From: Campylorhamphus procurvoides
Taxonomy: Eukaryota > Chordata > Aves > Passeriformes > Dendrocolaptidae
Assembly (NCBI GenBank): GCA_013396655.1
Contig: WBMV01005160.1
Location: 76,229-140,228, forward strand
Length of the DNA: 64,000 bases
Direction of reading: 5' to 3'
Translations under genes and position numbers: made by a program
The notes under the pieces: model-generated
Databases searched by the model: none
The model's input: only the letters and a program-made list of their open reading frames with translations
What the model was told of the DNA's origin: nothing
Part shown: positions 1 to 10,813 of the stretch, piece by piece
Position numbering within the stretch: the first letter of the stretch is position 1
How the letters are laid out: every line of letters begins with the position of its first letter

Positions 1-268
1 ATATTGTACTTCAGTTATGTTCATGAGGAAATTTTGGGGGAAATATGTGACTAAAGCTTCATTTTTCCCCCTGGTCCAAGTAAGGCATTGGCTGGTACCA
101 ACATTCATTCATCTGATCTCAGGCAAGTCTGTTCTCTTTCCTCTGCATTTGCTAAACAAAGATGTTGAGCCCGATGTTTCTGAGATTCCTGAAAGAACAG
201 CTGAGTATAGAGCCCATAATTACTCTAAAGATACCACCAACAGGAGATTATTGTTCCTTTTCCAACAG
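1..268 (+). other. IFNLR1: Intron of IFNLR1 (3' part)
   Basis: No exon with usable splice borders and receptor-like coding was found before the acceptor at 267-268. The stretch is best read as the intron preceding the transmembrane exon. A pyrimidine-rich tract (TTGTTCCTTTTCCAACAG) runs directly into that acceptor. Confidence 0.6.
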
Positions 269-1488
269 GGGAGTGGAAGTTCCCACTTTCTGCTGTGATC
301 CTTGTGTCTGCCCTCCCCATCCTTGTCAGCGGGGCCTTCATCCTCTGCTTTTTGAAACAGGATGCCAAGCAAAGGAAGATGCCTCAGGCTTTGGTATGGC
401 CCAAATTCTGGGGCCCCTCCTGACTCAAAGTCCTGCTGGTTTTCAGAGGGTAACTGGGGAGGACTGGGGGGACTTCTGCACTTCTCAGTTTGACAGTCCT
501 AAGTCCTATTTTAAGTGAGCTTTCCTATATCCAAGCTCTTATTTTAAAAGCATCACTAAGTCACTCTCTTGTTCCTTTTCCCTGGCAGGACTTCCATAAT
601 TTCAAAGCTGCTGGACCAGCCCTCCCCTTGGAGCTCAGTGAGAAGGAATTCTGCAGGGCTGACCTGAACTGCACAGAAAGGCCACTGGCACAGAGGAAGA
701 CACACAGAGCTTTGGCCAGGAACAGCCTGCCATGGGTGGCTTCTTTCCTGTCACCACCATCATCACCATCATCAGATGAGCAGGAGGAAGAAGACAGTGG
801 TACTTTCATCCCATACAATCCAAGGTTTCCAAGGAGACTTCCCAACTGTCCACCATCCCAAGCAGCCCAGGGGAAAACAAGCCTGGATTCAGGATCAGGA
901 GGTGTCTCTGTGCTCAGTGACTCTGTGCCTGAGCTCAGGGCCTGGGGTTTCTCTTTCTTTCCAGAGAGAAGGGATGAGGTGGACACCTCGGGGTCCCAGG
1001 CAGATGAGGAGACCTCCCTTCCCCACAGCTCCTCTTTAGGAAGAATATCCCTCACTGATGTGAGATTCCCAGACTCCAGTGAACACTCTGCTGCAGACAG
1101 GGAAGAGGGCCTGGAAATGACCTTCCTTCCACCACTGATGGAGGGGGTTTGTGCCAAACGTGCCCCCCGTGAGCACCACCCGCAGAGGGCTCATCATTTC
1201 TCCGAGTATTACCAGAACTCAGTGGCTGATCTGCAGGTGCAGATCCATGGGATGTCCCAGCTCAGAGAGGATCCCACCATCCAGCTGCTCATCCCCTTAC
1301 AGACACTGCAGGTGGCAGAAGATGAAGGCATTGCAAGTGACTGTGACAGTGACAGTTTTACTGAGGGGACACCTCCCACGCCCACGGTGCTGAGTGACTC
1401 CTTTGCACCTTCAGATGCAGAGGGAAAATACGATCAAAAGTTTGAATTCAGGGGCTACAACCACACACATTACTTGGGAAGGATCTAG
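269..1488 (+). CDS. IFNLR1: Interferon lambda receptor 1, last two coding exons (5' partial)
   Basis: This is the ligand-binding chain of the type III interferon receptor, which pairs with IL10R2 and signals through JAK1/TYK2 to STATs at the plasma membrane. Exon 269-393 enters in phase 1. It encodes a juxtamembrane segment, one hydrophobic transmembrane helix (VILVSALPILVSGAFILCF) and a basic stop-transfer region ending KMPQAL. Exon 589-1488 joins in phase 0 and encodes a 299-residue cytoplasmic tail with TAG at 1486-1488. Recognition rests on KMPQAL-DF (human KMPRALDF), an acidic run followed by a G-F-P-Y stretch, and the C-terminus HYLGRI (human HYMAR). The extracellular FN3 exons lie outside the window. 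IL22RA1 follows in the same orientation, as in human. The tail is highly diverged elsewhere, which is usual for this gene. Confidence 0.88.
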
Positions 1489-2640
1489 AGCACCCAGCGT
1501 GCCTGGAAAGTGCTGGAGAGCCCCAGATATCCAGGCAGGGATACCTGAACAAGGACAAATAAGTGAGTGGTGCTTGCTTTATTTATTCACTGGGAGTTTT
1601 CTCTGCTGCTGTCTGGCCTGCCAAGGTGTCTGACCTCTGTACACTCAGTGACCCAAGTGCCTGTGATAAGGGCTCTGATGGGAGGCACAGCCTGAGGCAG
1701 GCAGGGGTATCTCAGGGGTCTCACACAGCAAACAGGCACTGCCTCCTCTTCACCTTCAGAGCAAGGAGAGGCTGCTGAGAGTTGGGAAAGGCCAAACCCC
1801 AACCCAGACCTGTGTGAGATCATCAGCTGGGTCCTGCAAACAGTGTTGTGCCTGCATGTTGATTTGGAGCAGATTTGGAACTGTCAGTGTCACATCTGCT
1901 GCTCCTCTGTGGGACTGGGAGCATCTCACAGACATTCAGCAACATCTGGGTTTGTGGGAGGAAAAGTTCTCCACCTCAGCCTACAGAGATCACCTTCTGT
2001 GTTCCAACAGAGGGATAAATACACAGCATATATGTTTGTTTATTTATTTTTTGGTTTATATGTATATACTTGCTGAAGCTGAAACTCCTTCTGCTGTGCA
2101 GAATGTCTGAGAGGAATAATATTTTGATATATAACTCCATGTGTATGTGTTTTGTTTCCCAGAGCTACAAAGGGTGACTGCAGTTCATCCACAAGAGCAC
2201 TGCATTTTAAAACAGGTCCCCATCTTGGGCTTCCTAATGCTGGAGTAGGAGGGGAATCCTATGACACTTCCCAGGCTCATCCTGACCCTGAAAACCCTCT
2301 TTGTATCTCATCTAGATACCCTCTTAGTCACTTTAAAGCCATTATCCTTTATCCTATCACTACCTGCCCTAGTAAAATATCTTTTTATACTCGAGTATAA
2401 AGAGAGAGACTCTGTAAAGGACACACAGAAAAGCAAAGCATTAAAAGAGGGAAACACACCCCAGCCATTCTCTGCATTCAGGGAGAGTCCTAGATGAGCG
2501 GAGGGTGTTGATGGAGAGTATTGAAACTGAAATCTTTATAAAATCATGAGAACAATATTTGAAAGAGGTGATAGGAAGGGTTGGGAACTGCTTTGAAGCA
2601 AGATGTACTAATAAGGTCCTGAATTAAAGCCAAAAGGAGA
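1489..2640 (+). other. IFNLR1: IFNLR1 3' UTR and downstream flank (end uncertain)
   Basis: This is non-coding sequence after the IFNLR1 stop. No AATAAA is present. The variant signal ATTAAA occurs at 2440-2445 and 2623-2628 and could end the transcript. AT-rich stretches lie at 2030-2130. The 3' end is therefore a guess. Confidence 0.35.
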
Positions 2641-2929
2641 GGTGGGAGAAGGGATCCATCAACCAGAATCCTCCTTTTCTTCCTTACCTGTCCTGAGGTG
2701 CATCCTGCATTGTAATCCCTCCAGTTCATTTGGAAAGATACAGGATCCAAATACAATCACCACCCAATTTCTTGTGCAATCAAGGAAAAACCCCAGGCAC
2801 TGAGTTACAGGAAGCTCTGGTGTTGTGTAAGCCCTGTAAAATTATTTTGAGAAGTCCCAGCTCTGCAAACAGTGCCTGGGATCAATGCTGTCCCTTCCAG
2901 AGCCACCAGCCCTTACCCCACCAGAGCAT

Positions 2930-3030
2930 CAGAGGGTCGTTTCGTTTAGAAAAGGCCTCTAAGACCACCAAGTGCCACTGTTAACCCAGCACTGCCAAGC
3001 CCACCCTGTCCCCAAGAGCCACATCCACAC
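2930..3030 (+). mobile_element. CR1 LINE fragment
   Basis: The order of motifs (TTAGAAAAGGCCTCTAAGA, then TTAACCCAGCACTGCCAAG, then CCCCAAGAGCCACATC) follows the 3' region of avian CR1 elements as I remember the consensus. It is a short, diverged, 5'-truncated piece on the plus strand. Confidence 0.65.
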
Positions 3031-3680
3031 AGGTGGCAGTCCTCAGGTTTGCTGCAGTCCTCCCAGACTGGCAGGGAGGTGAAGGTTTGAGGAGCTCTGC
3101 AAGGTGAAGGCAAAGTGTTTCATTTTCAACTTGAAAGGAGAGAACTGGAAATCTTCAGGTAGCTGAAGATTCAGAGAGGTGTTTCCTGGGCTATTCAAAA
3201 GGTGACATCTTGCTGGAGATAAGGGCAGGGATAAAGGTTATATTCTGGAAACTCAGGTCTCAGGTGCAGTTCTGGGTCCTTCATCCCTGCCCTCTCACCC
3301 AGCAGAAGCAAAGGCAGTGACGTGAGCAAGGGAAGATAATGGAAATACTTGAGCAGGCTGTTCAGGGAACACCCTAACAAAGAGTTATGCTTAATGACAC
3401 GAGGGCCACGCTGGTGGATAGGTGTGTCTTGTTTAACAAACCTGGGAGGCTTCTGCATTTGTGCAGGGGAGGTGAGAAAAACAAAGTGCATCATGGCATG
3501 GTTGGAGTCCTGTTAATATCCCAGCAGAGCAGGGATCAGAAAGAGCCACGGGATGAAGAGGGGAGCAGAGGGGGTAGTGAATTCTATCCCATGGCTGGCC
3601 ACAAGGATAGACCAGTGGAAGCAGTTGCTTCCAGGCTCAGAAGGACACAGGGTTTGGATTTTGATTGAATTGGTTGCAGG

Positions 3681-3757
3681 TGTGATCACAGAATCTCCTG
3701 AGCTGGAAGGGACCCCCAAAGATCATCCTGGCCCTGCACAGGACACCCCCAAATGCT
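3681..3757 (+). mobile_element. CR1 LINE fragment
   Basis: ATCACAGAATCTCCTGAGC, TGGAAGGGACCCCCAAAGAT and GGCCCTGCACAGGACACCCC appear in the order of the avian CR1 3' end. The fragment is about 77 bp. Confidence 0.7.
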
Positions 3758-4497
3758 GCTTATGGGACTCATTTGTAATAATGAGACTAAAATCTAGCAT
3801 TTAGGAGCTTTAAGTAGGCTTTAGACAATAGAAGAGCACTACCATAAGGAATTTTGCCTTACATTGTAAACAGCCACAAAAATAACCTGTATGACCACGG
3901 TGGCCTCTGCACAAAGCCATGGCACAGCACGTGCTCCTCCTGTGGAAAGGCCACCTCCCTCCTGCCTCCCTCCTGCCTCCCTCCCACCTCAGGTGACAGG
4001 CCCTCTCCCCCACCTGGCTGTGCAGGCAGAGCCCAGGGGCTCGTGCTGGTCATTTGGTTCCCACCCAGGGTCAGTAGGAACAACAGAAGAGTGTAAAAGC
4101 TGAGGGATTTGGCTGACTTGCATTTCAAGAAAGCATCCAGTGGTATTTCCCAAGGAAATAGGTGCATAGCTGGCAGCAGGTATTAAACCAACCAGGTGCA
4201 CAGCACTGGCTTTTCATTGCTGGAGTTTTAACAAGCCCAAGTCACCTGACCAGGAAAGCCAGGCTCAAACCCCAGAAACCTCAGGGAGGACTTTGAGGCA
4301 GGAAGCTCTCAGCAAACAGGTATTTGGCTGCTTTTCAAGAGCTGGGGATTTGCTAAGGCTCTGGCTGGAGCACCTTTGGCCAGCCAGGTGTGGAGAGGAG
4401 CTGCTGTCCCTGGCACTGCTCACACGAGGCAGGAGGGGAGCCCTGCAGCTCTCACCAAGCAGCACAGCCAGCCTGGCCCATGAGAAGGACCCAGCCG

Positions 4498-4504
4498 CAT
4501 AAAG
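4498..4504 (+). promoter_or_regulatory. IL22RA1: TATA-like element of IL22RA1
   Basis: CATAAAG lies about 62 bp upstream of the IL22RA1 start codon. That distance fits a short 5' UTR beginning near 4530. The match is weak (no full TATAAA), so this is a suggestion only. Confidence 0.35.
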
Positions 4505-4565
4505 GTGAATCACCTGCCTGCAGGAGCAGCTGCCTGCTCGCCCAGCCCAGCCTGCACAGGGATTC

Positions 4566-7500
4566 ATGAAGCAGCTGCTGCCCGTCCTGGCTGCTCTTTC
4601 AGTGCTCGGTAAGTCCCGACTTCTTCTTTGCTGTCGCTCTCGGGGGGTTGTGTTGGATCCTGTGGCAGGGCAGGCAGTCCAGTCATGTTTGCTGAATTAA
4701 CACCTGGACAGTGAGCTGTTGGGTGAGCTGTTTGAATCCTCCTTTCTGTGTCGGTCTCTCCTTTTCATAATCCCTGTGTAGGTTGGTGTGTTTGGTGCTT
4801 GAGGGATTAGTAGGGAGACAAAAAGATTCTTTCTTTCATTTCAAAGCATTTGCCACCACCGATGTGTTACAACCCCAATCCTACAGGAGTGAAGGAGATT
4901 CCTTGAGTTCAGGGGTCTCCCTATGTCTTAAGCAGAGACACAAACAAATAAACAGCCCTGATTTTAAAAGAGGTGCAAACAAATAGAATGGTTTGGGTTG
5001 GAAGGGATATTGAAGACCATCCAGTGCCACCCCCTGCCATGGGCAGGGACACCTTCCACCAGCCCAGGCTGCTCCAAGCCCCATCCAACCTGGCCTTGGA
5101 CGTTTCCAGGGATGGGGCAGCTTCTCTGGGGAACTGTGCCAGGACTTCACCACCCTCACAGGGAAGAATTTCTCCTCATATCTAATCTAAATCTGCCCTC
5201 TAGCAGCCACTTAATCGTACTCCAAATGTGGCAAACTCACACCTGGGTGAATGAGGATAAAACTGCTGTTTCCAAACTCCAGGTTTTTAGCAGGCAGCCT
5301 TGTCTTTATCTGCTCCTGTCTGTGATCTTGTGCTGCCTTCAGAGACTCCTAGAACAGAAGGTCTGTCACACTGTGAAATATCCTGGTTTTCCCCTGCCCA
5401 CACTTGACTGTGCTTGTGTTGCACTGCTTTGCATAACTGTGTTTTAGTGTGGATAAATGTGGGAAGACAGAGGTTTCCTACTCCTGATACGATCAGGGTA
5501 TTGGTGACTCAGTTTCCATGGCGCTCAGACAGGGAAACTCACTCCCTTCCCTTGAATGAGAAGACAAGTGTTGAAATCAGGACAAAAGCTGGAGTAGGGA
5601 GCACTCCATTCCTGTGTCCCTTCCCTGCCCCAGTGCTGAGGACAGCTCTGTGTGACCCCCCTCCCTGCAGCAGGCTGGTGTCACTGCTGTCACCCAGCTC
5701 TGCTCACAGAGGCAGCTGCAGGCGAAGCTTGGAGTGAGGGTCCAGATGGGGTTTAGCCCCTGCTCCTCCACACCTGCTCGGTGGGATCTTGTCCAGGTCC
5801 CCCCATCCTGTCCTCAGTTTCCCTCCTGTAGAATTGCCCTCCCTATTTCCCCTTGCTCAGCCCTTTTTGACTGAGGGATCTCATTGATCTTGAGCCCCCC
5901 AGTGGGGCTGTTCACTTTCAGCAGGCACAGGCTGCACCCCACACGTGTTCCAGGTGTGTATCAGCACCACAAACTGACCCAAGGAATGTACAAAGGATCT
6001 GCCTTTGGGGATCCATCTATAACTTGAATGTACAGAGCTTCTCAGTCCTGAGGGTTACTCTGCAATTCAGAATCTCTCCACTCAGCCTCGGGGAAATGTG
6101 TGAGTTCTCCTGAGAGGGACAGAAGGCTGTAGGACAGCCCTGCTCAGAGGGGGCTCTGCCTGGTGCTGGCTCTGTAGGGCCAGGTGATGTCCCTGCTCAC
6201 CAAAGCCAAGCCCATCCTCCCGGGGAAGAGGAGCAGGGCTGGCACAGCAGGGACATGGGAGGGTTGTTTGCTTTCAGCCTGGCACACCCAGAGCAGAGTC
6301 CAGACATCTGGTCCCTGTGTGCTGCTCTGTACAGGCAGATCCATCCAATAAATCGTGCAGCAGGACAGGCTAAAGGCAGCCACTTCTTCAGTGATGTGAA
6401 ACTGAGCTCTGCAGGTCACTTCCCTGAGCAGGGCAGAAAGTTCAGGCATTCATTGACATGATTCTGGTCTTGAAAACGGGTTATTCTTCTTATTTTCCCA
6501 TTATTTTTATTTTACCATTTTTCTTATTTTACTGGTTTTCTTTTAACTTCAAAGATCCTTTTTCTGACTGAAGCTTCTGAGCCCCTTCTGTGTAAGTTCC
6601 TCACTTAGATTTCTTTGGGATGAGTCAACGATCTGCAAGGTGTGTGTGTGTGGTGCTGTGTGCAGGGTTTGAAGGCTTGTTCTGCCCAAGCTTCTGCTTT
6701 GCAGCCCAGCTCTAGCAAAGGCTCAGGAAGTGGCATCCCTGCTGTTCCTGTTCACTGAGCAGCACCAGACCCATGTTCAGAATATGCCAGAATATGCTTT
6801 TCAATACCAGTTTCTTTGCTCCCCCAGGTGTTGTCACTGCAGAGAGATTGGCATGTCTGAAACGTGTAGCATTTTCTTCCACAAACTTTGAGAACATCCT
6901 GACCTGGGAAACGGAAGCAGATATTGCCCCTGGCACCGTATTTGACGTCCAGTATAAACAGTATGTGAAGTTTCCTTCTTTTTGGAGTTGTGCTGTTCTG
7001 AGGGAGAGAGAGGGGCCAAGAAACAAAAGTGGATTTTGCTTCAGGATTATTCAAAGTGGTACATGATGCTCAGTAAAACAAATATTTCACCTCTTTGGTT
7101 GCCAGTTTTACTCCATTACTGAGCTACCCTTTACCTTCAGCAACTTCCTTCTCTAGTCTGTATTTCCTCACCTGTCAATACAGGTGTCAATACAATTGTC
7201 TTCCCCTGGTTCTGTTCTACCAAACTAAAAGCTTGTTTTCCCCCAGATATGGAGAAAAGTCCTGGCTTGCCAAGGCCGAGTGCCAGAGCATCCCCGAGCC
7301 CTCCTGCAACCTGAGCCGTGAGACAGAGCACTTCTCCGAGCAGTACTACGGGCGGGTGCGGGCGCGGGGCGGCTGCTCCTCCGGCTGGGTGCGCTCCGAG
7401 AGGTTCGAGCCCCGCAAAGAGAGTAGGTGTCCTGCCCTGCCCTGCCCTGCCCTGCCCTGCCCCAGGCACCAAACCTGCCCTGATCGCCTCTGATCCCAGC

Positions 7501-10500
7501 ACTGCAGCACCCTCTGCTTGGTATGGGGCAAGGAGGCAAAGGAGCAAAGGGGCAGCGCCTGCCCTGAGACACCAGAGTGGGGTTAGAGGGGAAAAGGGAA
7601 AGCCAGGAGTCTGTGATTCTGTGATTCCAGGACTCTATGCCCCTGAGGGAAGAGCTGCTCTTAAGGCAGATGAGAGGCAGAAGGAAACTAGTAAGAGACA
7701 TGGTCTGACCTGGGGACAGCCATAATCCAGTCCCAGGAGCTGTGAAATGTGAGCTCCTGAAACGGGGATGAGCATATCTGGTGTAGGATGGGAACAGCAG
7801 CTTGGGCAGCTGGTACCTGAGTGCCCTGTGGTGGGATTTCACACCACCACACACATGGAGGACGATGACCCTGTGAGGGACAGGGAGGCAACGTGGGATC
7901 ACTGAGAACATGGTCCTGAGGAAAAGCCTGGGGTGGGAATTGCTAGGAACAAACACTGGCTAAAGGTGGCAGAACCCAAAGCACCTGTATTTGCAGTGAG
8001 TCTGGGGGGTGTGTAGGATATCAGCTGATGTGCTAATGTCTCAGCTCAGCCTTCACTGCCCGTTCTGTCTGTCCCAGCTGTCATAGGAGCACCCCAGGTG
8101 GAGTGTGTTCCCTCGGTGAGGTCCATCAGGGTCCTGGTCCGGCCGCCCCCCACCCCCCTGCGCGGGGAGCACGGCCAGCTCCTCACTGTGGAGGACATTT
8201 ACAGCAAGGCAGGCGCTGCCTCCTACCACCTGACAATATTCAACCAGAGGACACGCCAGCAGGTAAGGCACAGCCCCAGCACTGGCCTGGTGCTTGGGAA
8301 ATCACATCCCAGAGGAGGTGGAGAAGGATCTCAGAGCTTGTACATCATGGAGGAGATTTCTGATGGGAAAGGGAGGCTTTCAGTAAGCAGCAGGATTAAG
8401 CATTCCTCTTAAATTCTGGAGTTTCCAAGAGTACTGTATAAGTAGTAAAAAGTAAAACCATTGGTGACTAAAATAATGACTTATTTAGTTCAAGTCTCAA
8501 GAAACTGAAGTGCAAAATTAAATACAGGAACAACAGAAAGCAAAATGATATAAATATTTAGAATTCCATACATACAGAACCATTATAACACTATAACACC
8601 TTATCAGTAGATAATATTTTATGCTGAATTTTGCAATCCAATTTGAAGAAAACTTAGCATTTAATCTTTCTAAACTACCTTTCTTTTCAACAGTGGACAA
8701 AGAATGAGCACAACAAAGAATTCGAAGTTTCCAACTTGGACCCAGACACTGAATATAATGGGACAGTTTACATAGATCTCGTCCAGAGAAGCAGCAAATC
8801 TCAAGTGTTTTGGGTTAAAACACTGGAAGGTGAGGCTGTTAACTCTGCTGATTGAAAAGTCCAGCTGGGATATTGGATACACAAAATATACTGATTTCCA
8901 TCAAGGATCACTGACTTAAATAACTTAGAAATTAAGTGCTATGAGATGAAACCTATAACATCCTTCAGTGGTTTCTAATGCAACCCTCTTCCCACTTGTT
9001 CTCTTCCCCACTAAGCAGACAGGACGTGGCTTCTCTACTGTCTGGTGGCCCTGGGATTCTGTGCCGGGCTGGTGTTTGCTGCCACTGCTTATGTGACCTA
9101 CAAATATGTCAAACAACACAGTGCCCAGCCCATGTCTTTGGTGAGTGGCCTTCAGCCAGAGCTCCAACATCATAAAACATCATGCTCAGGACTGTGTGCA
9201 TGCCCTGAACTGTCCCTGCTCATTGAGGAGGGGCAATGAGCCTTCTTCAGGCAATCAGTGCAATTGCTGGTACTGTAAAGAGGGGTGCTCAGAATGTCCC
9301 CCAAACCTGGCCCCTCTGAGGAAGGGATGAGGCTGGGCATCCTAAATCACTAGTTCCCCTGAAACCCTGGGGTTCTCACCTATCCTTATCTTCCACAGCA
9401 AGCACTGGGTCTTCATGTGAAATGAGCTTAAAGGATAAGAAATGAGCTTATTTCCACGCTCCAGGGCTTAGGGCAGATTTTGCATAAGTTAAAGGAGGAG
9501 TTTTTCTTCCTCATATTTTAGGATTGCACAGCTGATACACAGTGAGATGTCTATTCCTGTGAAGGGTCATTCCCCAGGAAAAGAACCCAGAGTTCTTTTG
9601 TCAGCAGAGCAGATCCCTGGTGGTTGTTACTGGCTCTTACTGACACTTCTCCAAAGAAAATTTTAAAGACCCAAAAGCAAACCTTCAAGGTTACAGCTTC
9701 TTGTTAATAACTCGTGCTCGTTTTTCTACTCCAACAGGACTTCAGAGGGATTTCATCATTCCAGCCTCTCACACTGACAGTGGAGCACATCATAAAGCCC
9801 ATTAGTTTATCCAAACCTTCACTTTTCATCCCCGAGGTGCAGTTGCCACAGATCAGCCAACATTTGGACCGGGCACTGGAGCCGCCCTGGCCCTCGTGTG
9901 TCCCCGCAGGTGGCTACCAGCCCCAGGCAGAGGCAGCACCCTCCCAGCTGCCCCCTCAGCCCCCCTGCACAGACCCTGCAGCTCCAGCTGGTTACGCTCC
10001 TCAAACAGCCCAGCAGAGCCTTCCTGGGCACCCCCTGCCCCTGACCTACGGGCTGTGTGGGGAAGGCACAGACCGCCTGTACAAGAACCTGCAGCCAGAC
10101 CAGATGCTCAAGGAAGTTCCTCCAGACCGCTCTGCTGATGGCAAGCTCATAGCCCAGGTGCTGGGAGAGAGCCCCTGGAATTACAAGGAACAGCAGCCCA
10201 GCGTGGCACTGTGGAGGAGCAGGGACAGAGCAGAGGCAGGTCCCTGGCAGGGCAGTGCGGGGCAGGCACAGCTGCTGCTGCGGGGGGACAGGGGGGGCAC
10301 CACGGAGCGTGTGCCCCGCCTGTCCCTGTCCCTGTCCCTGTCCCTGCTGGAGCACGGGGGGTGCTACAGACAGCAGCCAGCACAACTGCCACTGCTCTGG
10401 TCGGCACTGGAACCTGCCACGGACTGTGCTGGGGAGGATGAGCTGCTGGCACCGCTGTCTGCTCCCCTCCTGCTCTCCATCCGGACTGCCAGTGACCTCC

Positions 10501-10748
10501 CTGGGGAGGAGAACAGGGAGAGCTGGGCACTGCCGGACCCGTTCTCACACCCTGCTGGTAAAGCCCAGCTCCCAGAGCCTGCAGGCACACCAGTGCTCCC
10601 AGCACCAACGGGGCTGAGCTGCAGGGACCTCAGCCTGGCCCCACACACGGGCTCGGCCCAGGACACTGGCACTGCTCTCACGGTGCTCTTCAAAGATCTG
10701 GACTTAAGAGTACAGTGGGACGAGGATGACAACACCGAATTTTATTAG
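4566..10748 (+). CDS. IL22RA1: Interleukin-22 receptor subunit alpha-1
   Basis: Class II cytokine receptor chain for IL-22 (with IL10R2) and IL-20/IL-24 (with IL20RB), acting on epithelial cell membranes through JAK1/STAT3. Coding exons: 4566-4608, 6828-6960, 7247-7422, 8078-8262, 8694-8829, 9019-9140, 9738-10748. They join in frame to 601 aa (human 574). Residues 1-19 form a signal peptide. Two FN3 domains follow, the first with ENILTWE and YGEKSWLAKAEC, the second with CVPSVRSI and TPDTEYN-like NLDPDTEYNG. One transmembrane helix (LLYCLVALGFCAGLVFAATA) lies in exon 6. The 336-residue tail carries four YxxQ STAT3-docking motifs (YQPQ, YAPQ, YKEQ, YRQQ) and ends near LDLRVQW, like human LALTVQWES. 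The start ATG opens the signal peptide and is the first codon of that frame. All introns are GT-AG. Confidence 0.93.
4981..5210 (+). mobile_element. CR1 LINE fragment in IL22RA1 intron 1
   Basis: About 230 bp matching the avian CR1 3' segment in order: GAATGGTTTGGGTTGGAAGG, CCCCTGCCATGGGCAGGGAC, CATCCAACCTGGCCTTGGAC, CCAGGGATGGGGCAGC, AAGAATTTCTCCTCATATC, ATCTAATCTAAATCTGCCC. It is one of the longest CR1 pieces in the window. Confidence 0.9.
7431..7460 (+). repeat. (CCTGC)6 microsatellite
   Basis: Six perfect pentanucleotide copies start eight bases past the exon 3 donor of IL22RA1. They are close enough to the 5' splice site that length changes could affect it. Confidence 0.9.
10320..10345 (+). 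repeat. IL22RA1: (CTGTCC)4 coding hexanucleotide repeat
   Basis: Four tandem copies in the last exon of IL22RA1 encode an alternating Leu-Ser run (LSLSLSLSLL) in the cytoplasmic tail. A unit of six keeps the frame, so copy number can vary without truncation. Confidence 0.85.
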
Positions 10749-10807
10749 GATGACTTCATGGCATTGAAATCCAGATGATGTTTTCTTGCATGAAACAGAA
10801 GCAATGC

Positions 10808-10813
10808 AATAAA
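10808..10813 (+). terminator. IL22RA1: IL22RA1 polyadenylation signal AATAAA
   Basis: Canonical AATAAA 60 bp after the stop codon, the first such signal downstream. It gives a very short 3' UTR. Longer forms cannot be excluded. Confidence 0.65.

Larger units (their letters stand above)
2641..4497. other. Intergenic, IFNLR1 to IL22RA1
   Basis: Apart from two CR1 fragments listed separately, I see no gene, RNA or strong repeat. A short CCTCCCTCCTGC-type tandem lies near 3955-3990. Confidence 0.5.
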
